Shown here one piece after another: positions 26,601-38,600 of a stretch of DNA of 64,000 nt. A model generated the notes under the pieces. That model ran no database searches. It was not told the origin of the DNA and saw nothing but the letters and a program-made list of their open reading frames with translations. The position numbers and the translations under genes were made by a program. This DNA is from Owenia fusiformis (Eukaryota > Annelida > Polychaeta > Sabellida > Oweniidae). The stretch lies in contig CAIIXF020000001.1 of the NCBI GenBank assembly GCA_903813345.2, forward strand, positions 9,893,598 to 9,957,597. The letters run 5' to 3'. How positions within the stretch are numbered: position 1 is the first letter of the stretch; each line of letters begins with the position of its first letter.

Positions 26601-29600
26601 AAAAACCCAGTAGTCTATAATAAGTTTTCTCTTTTTGTGATGTTTTATTTTATGGCCATGTTATTCATATTTCAATCCAAATTTTAACATTCAGGTATTC
26701 AGCTTCCAGATTCCAGCTTCCTTGCAATAAGCAATGCTTGACTTTAAATGCATAAGCTAAGGATGAAATAATACAATTGTACCAATTTCTTGATTTAAAA
26801 AGGTATTTGAGTTGGACAAAATCCACAACATAAAATGGGAATGATGTTTCGAATGACTTGCATGATCAAAAAGCATTTACAAACAGTCACATGCAAATAA
26901 AACCTTAGCTCATGCATAAGCAGCAAACATTAATGCAAGAACCTACAAAACACAAGGTTGTATATCAGAAAGAACCATACCATAAGCAACCTCTAAAGCA
27001 ACCATGTGAAATACACATTAATAATACATATGTTGCAAATTCTCCATGCTTCTTAAAAACAGAAGTTTCATTGTAAATTTACCACATATGCCCTAAAGGT
27101 CTAAACCAATTTTAACCACAACCCTAATGACAAATTAATGCATTCTAGCCCATTCTAATATTCATAGCATCTCTCACTGTGCAACGTCAGAAGGACAGAG
27201 ATAGAGAAGGGTTGGCTAACCATGATGATCCTAGCCAATAAATGATTCATCTCAAGTTGAGGCTTTTTATGAGAATGTTAACTCCATACTGAAGACAGTA
27301 AAACTGACCATTTATAAGAAGCATGTTCAAAGTTGCAATAGAGGTATCTACAAAGGCTGGATCTGTAACATGCATCACTATTATACACTATACAGACCTC
27401 TGCTGTTCTTCCTCAAGGCGTATCAAAGCTGTTTCTAGATCCATACTATGGTCATCCTCTGCCATACGTAGACGTGCTTCCGTTGTTTCTAAACGTGCTG
27501 AAAGGCTCTCTGTAGTTGTGTTTAGCTGTAACACGCCATGTATATGTAGCCAAAAGTACAGAAACTTTGCTTTTACCCACTTATTTTTATGTAATAGGTG
27601 AAGTTTCAGAATGATTTGATTTATCAAATTTTAATAAATGTAACTCTGGTGTGGAGAACAATAATGAATTTTTACCAAATATGAAGGGTTCTAAAACATT
27701 TCTATTTACTAAGGGTTATAACTTTTTATATTTGAAATTTTCTACATGTATTAAGTAAATAACAAAGCAGATACAAGGAATCTCACATCTACAAATGGTA
27801 AAAGTGAAAAGATAAATAAAGGTCCAAATAAAATTAAGTAAATATGTTAAAGATCTAGGTTCAGCTATATTGGGTAAGAAAGTATGAAAGAGTCGTCTTT
27901 GTACTTATTTCTACTCCTTAAAAATTTCCCATGTGTGCTATGTACAGGGCAAAACATAGGTAGGTAAGAAAAGTCAATCAAATATGGAAAATTTCTTGTC
28001 CATATTTGTCTAAGTCTTTCTTTCCTACATATTACCCTTTAAGCTCACATACAAGTCAATTTTTTGAATTCAAGAATGGTTTACTCAGTACAAAGTACTT
28101 GAAATATCATACTAGTTATCTGGTTAATGCTACATGAATGGTAGATTCACCTGGAATAGAGGCCATATTATAATGTGGTATGTAAGTGTGACATTATTAA
28201 TCAAATTAAATGAAAATGTGCACGCTACATCTGAAGTATCTATGTCTGATTGAAACATGCTACAGGAAGCTAAAAATAAATAGGGTGATGACAAATAAAC
28301 ATAAGATTAATTAAAATTGACTATATTCTAAAATTGATACATAACAATGAAATACTAGGGTACAACTAAACATGAATTGCAAATAGGAAAAATTACAGTA
28401 TAGTACAGTATATAATACAGTCCAATGCTAATGTAGCTCAACCAACAACCATTTGTTACTTATTTTATTAGGTTGATATGGGAAACTATATTAACATGGA
28501 ACATATGGTAGTTTTAAAAATCTTGCATCAGTATTGACATTCAATATTTCTAGATGCAAGATGTACAGAGTTATATTAAATATTGGTTGTTAAAGCAGTT
28601 TACAAAGAAGAGAATGAGGTTAAACAAATAATATAAAGTGCATAGTTTATCGTAAATTTTACAAAGCAAACGAGCGTTATGTAATGTTAGGGTAAGATTT
28701 AATAAAAAAGAAACTAAAATTATAATGCTTAACCAAAAATCAGAAAATGAATATAAAATAATTTAAGCAACAAAATTTAATTTTAATGTGATATAGTGAA
28801 GCTTTGTTACAGTGATGTGAGATGGAGAAAGAGTGTAGTGATATGTGGCTTACCGATCTACGCATGCGGTCACCATCAGCTTGAACGATTCTCATCGATT
28901 CTTCCAATTCGCCACATTTACGTTTATATTGCAGAACCTGAAGGTAGGTGTTAAACAAGGTTTCACACTAAGTGCCACACTTTACAATGTTAGGTACACA
29001 ATACACATAAATCTTACCGATCTTTTTAATTTTGTGGTCTCAGATTTGAGAGTATCAATCTCTGTCTCTTGCTCTCCACATTTCTTCTTGTACTGGAGGA
29101 CCTGGCAGGCATAAGCAAGAACATTGAAGCCATCATATATAGCACAGTATATAATAACACATACAATGAACATGTACAATATTAAGGGAATTATATCAAT
29201 ATATATTATTGTTTATTATTACGGATAAAATTATACATATGCTTTTGTGTTCAAATAATAAGCTTTGATCCTCTCTCAAATGTAAATAGAGTTCAAAACA
29301 ATCAATATCAGGAGCAGTTTTCTTTACATTAATTCTACATCCACAATTTGCGATTTTCAAGCCATAAAAAGACCAAAATGCCAATGAATGCAGAGAAATA
29401 ATCTAGAATTGATCTGCAATGAGCATTCATATTTCCCTCTTAACAGTGAACTGAGTGAATAGAAAGTGGAATTTCGAAATCAAATGAAATATATATCTCA
29501 ATGTGAATAATGAAGGTTAATATGTCTTCAACTGTCAACTAGAGCAAAAACAGACTTAAGCCAAGTACAATCATAGTGCAAGTTCTCGTACATCAATAGC

Positions 29601-32600
29601 ATTTCTTGATGGAGATATGTATTCCTCCTCTTCTCCTTGTGAAGTAGTACATCCCATGCTACTCCCATAATAATATGGCTTATACATTCTAAGTCTCTAC
29701 ATCCACTTGTAACTGTCAGTTCAAATGACTTAATATCCAAATCACGTAAGAAACTTATGAATGTTGACATAAGTGCGTAAATCCATCATATTTGGACCCC
29801 CGGCTTGCTGTCAAAGATGCTCTAACTTGTTGCTAAGATACGGAGAGACTATAGATATTCTATGAAATCTGGGGTTATTACGGAATCACTGAGCCACTCA
29901 TATGCCAGATCCTAAGGTTATACTGATTGGTAATCGAGGGTAAAGGGAAGATAGCTAGTTAAGGGCTGAATTATTTATCCATTTATCAAGACATACAGTA
30001 TGGTCCTTTATTTGTACGGATTCTCCACAAAACCAATAGCCCAGGACTCCAGGTATTTATCTATTGGTATTTCACACATTTCTTAACTCATTTTACAAAG
30101 TCGATACACTACTTAAACATTAAAGTAGCTAAATTCAAACATATGAGGGCCATTACAAATAGGCAGTGTGTAACTTTATTTTAACCAATAATCAATGGAA
30201 CTATTAACATATTTCATATAACATAGAAAGGCTGTGGGTTGAATTTCACGATTATAATAACATAAGTCACCAGGTATACGGTATTTGGGAATTATTGGAA
30301 TAATGGTGGTCAATTATCATAAACTCTGTATGCTTCATATAAGTGAATGAAACAGAATTGATTTTGGATTAAGTTCCATGGTAAGTTCAAATACCGCTTG
30401 ATGGAACGGAAGGCTTCAATTCATGCAATTCACAATGAAAGATCAAACTTATATATTCCAGATTAAGTATGTGTACGTTTATATTGATTAAGTCAAAGTA
30501 AGATAGAGGAATATAATATAAAAATATTGGCATTATTTTAAATAGCCTAGTACAATTTATACTAAAATAGCCCAAATATCATTGTGCCTTTCATTGCATC
30601 TTCCTCAAACTTGACCACAATGCTCAAATGCAACTAATTAAAAAAAATCCAAAAATGAAAATAATTTCCGAGTATGTGTTATTGTTTGTGTACTTACATG
30701 AAGAGCTAATGACGTTAAACTCAACATTATCCATTATTACATTTGCCGTGTCACATTTTGTCAAAAGGCCCCTGATTACTTCAAGTTTATGCTATTCATA
30801 CTGTGCAAGTTCTTTGAGTTTAGATATACTATTGAGTGGTCTTCAGGAATTCAATTGTTCCACAAAATAGATATTGATTTCATTGAAGTAGATCTATTAA
30901 GCAAATGTGAGAGATAACACAAATGAAACTCTAGATTTTTAATGACTGAAGTTGTACTATCGATATGTATATTATTGACTTCATATGAATTATTAAAGAT
31001 CTAAGTGACATTGTTTCATGTGTATGGATTTTTGTACACAGGTGTGAAAGGAATTTGCAGCATAAAACACTTGTAATAACCAGAATCAATTATTGATGTA
31101 AACAAAACAAAGCATTGTAATTGAATTAAGATTTAATAAAAGAAATATATACAAGGGCTGATCCAGAAGTTCTGATAAAAATGTTCACCATATCTATCAG
31201 AACTTCTGGATCATGTACATATTATATACTGTAAGTCTTAAGGTGTAAAATCAATCATCTTTCATCAATGGTAAATACTTTATATGATTAAGATGCTGTT
31301 ATATACTTCAGATAAGTTAATGTGCCCAAATAACAAATAGATAATTCCATATAATCGTATTATCAATTTGCTACTTAAAATGTAATGATGTAACATTCCT
31401 AGCCTAGATTATAATACTTGATTGACAACACAAGACAATATTGGCTTAATTCAGTTAAATATTTATGATATTACTGGGGGAGATATTGATGTAGACAAAA
31501 TGAAGATTCATAATTATGAATAATATGATGATGTACATCTAGGAAAGTCTTTGATGTTAATGAGCATTACATGCAAGCAGGATATTTAAATTTAATGCGT
31601 TTCAGTTCAAATGAAACTTTGCACCATTAACACTCAGACATACAAAACTCTGCAAAGTGTATGTGGATTGTACATTTGAAAAATCTGTTTTAAGTATTTT
31701 GTATAAATAGTGTTAATTTAACATTTTACACAATCTAATTTTATCCATACATATCATTCAATGGGTGCAAGAATCTCACCTTCGCCTGCAACTTTTGCAC
31801 AAGTTGAGCTTGTCTCTGCTGGCCATCTTGGTAAGCTTGCAGTTTACGCTTGTAACTTGAGTGTTCATCTTCAACTTTGCGACGCAACTCTATGTTTTGT
31901 TGCAGAAGAGCGGAGCTACTGGTGTCATTGCTTCTATCGCCACTTTCAAGCTTCAGCGCAGTCTCCAACTGAAAAACATTGTATCAAAGGAATCTTAATG
32001 CCAGGATGTTATTGTGTATTATTTAGGCACCAATAGGTTCTTGTTAGAATAAATCATGTGCGCTATCATATTGGTAACTCAATCTTCACTGGGTTCAGAA
32101 AGCTGATGGGAGTTGAGTGAACAAGGATCTCGGCCTATCTCAGAATGAGTGAACTTGAAAATGAAACATTTTTAATGAGAAATAACTTGAAAACAATGTT
32201 AGTGGTATATACTGTACTGATATATTAAAATGTTTTGGTCTTTATTGTATTTAGCAATTTTTAAAGTTACTTTAAAGCCATATTGCAATGATTCGGTATA
32301 ATGAACAAAAGTCGTTGTGGCCACAAATCAAATCTTACAATTTATGAACTTAATTGCTCTACTCTATCAAGTTAGAGAAACTTCAGACCGATTTATGACA
32401 ATTTTATTGCACTGTGAAGTGAACGACTCTTCAACATACCCCATAAGTACAACTCTAATACACTTGAAGAATAACTTTGGTAATAAGTTCATTTCTAAAT
32501 ATTTTGTAATCTTACTGATACTTATTCAAAAGTAGTTTTGATATATGTATAGTAAAGCCTGTATAACTTAACAAATCTCAAATCTGAACCCCTCTCAATG

Positions 32601-35600
32601 TGAACACTTTTTAAACCATCTTTAATCTGCCATAGAATTCCATGTTAAAAACCTCAAAATACGAACACCTGACAATCCCGGGAATTCAGATTAGACAGGT
32701 TTTACTGTACATATAATGTATATAACTCCTACATATACAATAAGCTTGTGTGGTGATATATTATGATGGCCCCTTGCAAAGCCTCTTATCAGGATAGAAA
32801 TGTTGCTTTTGGCCAATTTTGAGCATTCAAAATAATTTTCTTTAAATGCTTTAAATGGCATTTAATGAGATTATTGGTATTAATATTAATCCATACACCA
32901 ATATTTAACAATGAATGAATGAAATCAAATATAACGACCCAATTGAGTTTAAAATTTGATTTATATTACATATTCTTGAGTCAGAACTTTGTCAGCAAGT
33001 ACTACAATATGAAAATATATAAAACAAAATATTAAACATGCCCCAAGCAGAGCAGTAAGTTCAAAAGCATTGACTTTGTAATACTTGTATATGTATATAA
33101 TATATTCATATATGACAAACAACACCCTTTATATCCCCATATATTCTAACACCTATCGAACTATTATGATACCAGGCATTAACATGCAAAATGTCACAAT
33201 GTGCCATTAGTCACAGATGATGAGCGCCGACTGCAAACAATCTCCACAAAAAAGTTGAGAGACTATAACAATGATCTATAAAAGAATAATATTTCCCTTA
33301 TGGATGTTAATGACTTTCCGTGTAAAATTATAAAATCAACAATTTTACTAACATCACCACTACATAGTTCATCAAACCATGACTCAATCCAGTATTTTTT
33401 ATCCTCTGATGCATCCACTAGTTTCCTACTAGCTTCTTGTTGGTTATGGTTCAAAGTTTCAACATCATCTATTGCCTTGACCACTTTGGTCTCTTTAGAC
33501 GCCATTTGCTCATAACGGACTGAGCCTTGATCATGTATTTAGTAAAAATAAGTACCAGAACTAACTCAGATGCCAAAGGCCAACATAACACATAGAAGCT
33601 TTGATATGTAGTATTTTCATAACTGCTTTACTCAAAGAGTATTATGTTTATCAAACTTTCATCTTACACAAGAATTGTGAAAACAAGCCTGGTAAAGTTT
33701 ATTCTGGAGTTAAATAGGAAACACTAAGCCGAAAGAGGTCACAGCCACTAGTCTCGACCCAACTACAAATATTTCCAGATTAGAAGTTGTTACCTGAAAT
33801 GGGCTCCTATATTGCGACATGATCACTCAATTTGGCTATATATCTTGATAAATCCAATACAAAAACACCACTTGATGATATTATGATACCAAAGGATGTT
33901 TTTAAGGACATCAGACTACCACCTGCATCTTATAAAATCTTATCCAACTCAGCGTCCAGTCTGGTGATAAGTTCGACTAAGCCTTGAAGTGTTTGCACCG
34001 ATTCTGTCCAGGGTCAAAAGTGACAGTTGGAACTTGTGAGATTTGAAATTGGCTGGCAAACGCAAACTTCTACTACAGGTACTACAAACCTATTGTGAAG
34101 CGTAAACTTTACCCCTGTGTCAATAATTTGAACAAACATACTGATTGATATCTTAACAATAGCCAATAGGCTCTGGAGTTCTTGATAGTCAATATCAAAC
34201 TCAAAGAATTTAAACGGTCTTTTATTAATTCTCAGTCAAACGTCATTAATATCTTTTGGGTTAACTTTGAGTGATTTTTGCACGAGTTGTTCGAATACAA
34301 AGACTATACAAAAAGTTATGTTGTTATTTCATTATCAAAATGCAATTCCTGAACTCAAAGAATCAAAAATTGTAAAACTATAAATAAATATATGTAGAAT
34401 GTACAGACCATTGTAAACAAAGTCAAATGAAAATGAGCTAATCTGAGCCAATGCTTCAATTTTGATCAAATCATATAGAAACAGTTAATGTAGCATATGA
34501 TCCATGTATTTGTGAACCATTTTCAATTCTTCTTGCACCAGCATTAATGTAAGAATAAATTGGTTTTACTTATATGTGTATTCAATTTACTACTTTTATA
34601 CGCACAGGTTCTTAAGTACTTCAACATTCTGGTGCACAATCCATATTTAGAACGTTTCATTGTACATGTAACTGATGAAAGTGGAAGTGTGCGCACAATT
34701 CAATGCGTGTACTGTTATTATGGCTCTTATATAATCTGTTATTTAACATTGTTTCAAGTAGATATTTCACTGTTACTTTCATCATTATGACCGAGCGCAT
34801 ACAAGCATTCACTAATAAATCTACTTGAGTCTAAATCTTAACGACAAATATTCACCACTGCCGGGTGACCCTTAAGTGGTGTTGGCTCTTATATGTGCAA
34901 TACTAGCTCTCCTCACTTTAAAGTACAATGGAGTGTCCCAATAATTGAACATAAGGAAATGGTTAATGGTCTTTATTTATAATCCCAACATCTCATAAAG
35001 CATTGAAATCTGATTGCATCTGTAAGCATTTTTAATTGCTGGTATTAATACAGCGTTTACAGGGCCTGGACTATGTGACTGCAAGATGTGAAATATTTCA
35101 AAGCAGGAGAAGTTTTATCAACAACAATTTGAATTATACATGTATTACTGTATACTGTATGTGTATTATCTATGCTTCCATGGTGAATATCAGGCTAATC
35201 CATGGGACTTGAATGCAAAGATTAGTTAACGTGTCTAATAATAATCTATCTAACTTTCTAATATCTTTATATTGTCTGTACTTTAATTCTAACGAAAGCA
35301 ATTGGTTGTTTTGCTACTGAAGTATAATTGCTAGGAGTTAAGTAGACAAGCAACTTGGTGCAGATTTCCATCTTGATTCTGAAGTGATTCTCATGGGTTT
35401 CAGACTTTCAGTTGCTCTAGCTTCAATGTTATAAGACCTTGGAGGTCGAAGATGACAGATTTATGAAGGTGGAACCATCCATAGTTAGGACACTGAGTTA
35501 TGTCTTGCCTCAGAAGATGTCTCTACCATCAACATGCATATTCTTATATTAACGGCTCCCCTACCTAATAGACAGGGAGGGTCTGGGTTTGATGTTTTAC

Positions 35601-38600
35601 TACCCATTTTACTAACCATTGGAGACAAAATTGAACACATAAAAGTGCTATCTAAGTTAACATGTTTTCAAATCAACATTAGCTTGATGGTGTGCATAAC
35701 TGTCAATAGTTTAACAAAATGTACAAGCCAAATTGTATCAAATATCTTGTATCATACTTGACCCCATAGTAGTACCTGACATTTCAGGTCATTTCTTTTT
35801 GATTCAAAATGTATTTTAATTCGAAGAGTAAGAAATCTGACTCTTGGTAAATTTGCCAGAAGGCCATAGGTTACACATGTCTACAAATCAGAAATCTTAG
35901 TAGTAGTTCAGCATGTTGAGCAAACAAAATGGTAGAGGTTTCCTGATAACAGCTTTGAAATGCTTTGAAATAACATGTTTTATATGCTTGCCCCTAGGAA
36001 TTTTAAAGTTGACAGCTTGTTGCAAAATGACTCTTATAGATTATCGTTACTTCGGCTTTTGTTACTTAAAGAGCTAAATACATGATTTCTGCATTGATAT
36101 AGCCCTCTTATACCATCCTACCTGATCCAAATCGGGAAATGATGACATCACGGCGTGGTAAATCCTCGCGGTGTGCTTGATCACCAATCCTAATGTATAT
36201 AATCTGTTATGTACATACAGCTAAAGATGTCCAGTTAATGTCAAGATTGTTCCAGGCAGCAGTTCAAACAGTCAACAGGTAGCAGGGGACGCCACGCTAA
36301 TGATTGAATTAAAGCTACTGTATAGCACATGCTAGAGATTACCCGGGACAATCCAATATAGCACAAAAGCTTAGCTAAACCCTCTGTCAATGGACCAGAT
36401 TAACTTTCAATAGAAAAGAAAATTGTTCGAAATATTCAATATTACACAATGTTCTATTAGTCAATTCCCGTTATTCAAATCAATAGAAATGTATACCTGA
36501 GACACTGCAGGATTAGCTCATATGTAAGGCCGGCAAAAGAAATCTTGTAATTTAATACACCGGTTAGCCCCAATCTGGTGACACTTTTGGCAATCATATA
36601 TGTAAACTAATTGTTGCCTTCTTATACACACAATTTACAAATAATACACCATTATGATTAGCTCATAATCCATAGTATGAAATTGTGATTGGAAGTAAAT
36701 GGTCTCACACAGTACTATATAATATATTTACCAAGTTTTTCATAAAGCATAGGTAATATGACATACAGTTATATCAAAGTGATAACTTGTGTGAACCTAC
36801 TGCTACCAGCCGGCAACATGTGGACAAGATTGTATCAGATATGGAAAATTGGGTCATATATCTACATATACAGAAAACTGACAAGAACTTTCACTGAATT
36901 TCTTATTTGTACAAATAGAGCACTGAACATGCTGAGCTAGGCGCTGTCGCCGTAACCATGAGGTTGTGAGTTCAAGACTCATGAGCTACTTGTGTTTTTT
37001 TTATTTATTTCACAATGAATTGGCTTTTTACTATTCTGAACCTCTAGAAAACAGACCCAGAAACTTCTCATCAAAGGTATCCTGTGTACTGTTTTGTACT
37101 CTAATATATAAACATATGAGCACATGGAGATCACTTGTAGAGTTGTGGACCACTCAAAACCCCTGAATCACTTAAAAAGAAGATGCCCAGGCAAATATGT
37201 TATAGGTGAATTGTTCTACTTACTGAGCTATATAATATGGGAAGACAAGAGTGTAACTGTATGTTCCACTATCTCAACAATCCTGGTACAATTCATATAT
37301 ATTACAAACTGTCAGGATATGAGCAATCATACATGTTGTAAGAATGGTGGAATGATTTCATATTACTTGGATGTATGTACATCATAAGAAGCAGGGCCGT
37401 AGGGAGAGGGGGTTCGGAGGGTTTGTGTGAACCCACCCCAAATCTTGCCTAAAAAAATTCGAACCCACCCTTTCAAGCAATTATGCAAACCCCCAAATAT
37501 TAACTTAATTTTAAGCAGTATTTCAGTAATTTATCATTTTTTCATTACCTGAGAATACAGAAAAATGATCTATTTTGAGATGGACGATGATAGGTTTGCA
37601 CTTCGCATTTTAGGCCTGATACGATACCGTCAATTAAGGTATTCCATTGTACAAATAAAGAACATAATGGAAAATAATGTCAAAATATGGTCTCTTATTC
37701 ATGACATAAATCAGAGAATTTTGAACATGTGAAAGTTCATTGATGAAATGCACTTGATGCACCAAAGTTCTGAACGCTAGAAAACTCATACCAAAACAAT
37801 GTTTTTACTTTTTAAGCTGTGATCAGACCAACCAGTAAGTATAAAGATCAATCACGATATATGAGTGAATTGAATAAGTACAATGTTTCAATCATAGCAC
37901 ACAAAAGGCTTCATTTTGGAAATACATGCAATCAAATAATACAAATCGGCAGTGTTCGATTCAAGGAAGCAAACATGCAAACTCCAGGACACAAACATTA
38001 TTTTTTGGGTGAGGAGTCACTTTCAAAATTGTTCTTGAAAAAATGCCTTTTCATTGGGACTCACATTTTTGGAAATTTGAGGGCCACTGAGAGGTAACAA
38101 GACAATAACATGCAAAATGTCACCATCTGCCATTTACAGACACCAAGCGCCATTTGTTACAGACACTGACCACCAAGCACCAACAACCAACCGCCAAACA
38201 CCAACCACAAAAAAGTTGCCGACTATAACAATATGTCACCACCAGAAAACACTACATCATTACCAATCTAACAAGTGAAAATATTCACTTCCTGGACAAA
38301 TAAAACTTCATTGGCGTAACAGATCAAACCTAAGGTATACATTCTTCAATCATTTCAACAATAATATGAGATTTTAATCGCATGTTCATTAATTATTCTA
38401 ATAATCCAAAAACCCTTCATCTTACAAATGTGCAGGTGCTTTTCATCAATCCCTCTTAGTACTGTAATAGTACATGTAATTATCAAAGACTTCACTTGAT
38501 CATACTTTCAGACCCCAAGACCCCAGCATGCCATTATTTCATGCATTGTTACATCAGCAAATACCGATTAATTAATACAGTATTGGTTTACACAATAACA

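Noticed and set aside
29528-29770. 80-codon minus-strand frame in a CROCC intron (MSTFISFLRDLDIKSFEL...)
   Set aside because: Fairly protein-like composition, but no splice sites, homology or conserved motif could be found; length is within chance for this AT-rich intron.
36925-36990. Functional tRNA gene
   Set aside because: Only A- and B-box-like strings remain; no full cloverleaf or clean anticodon stem could be built.
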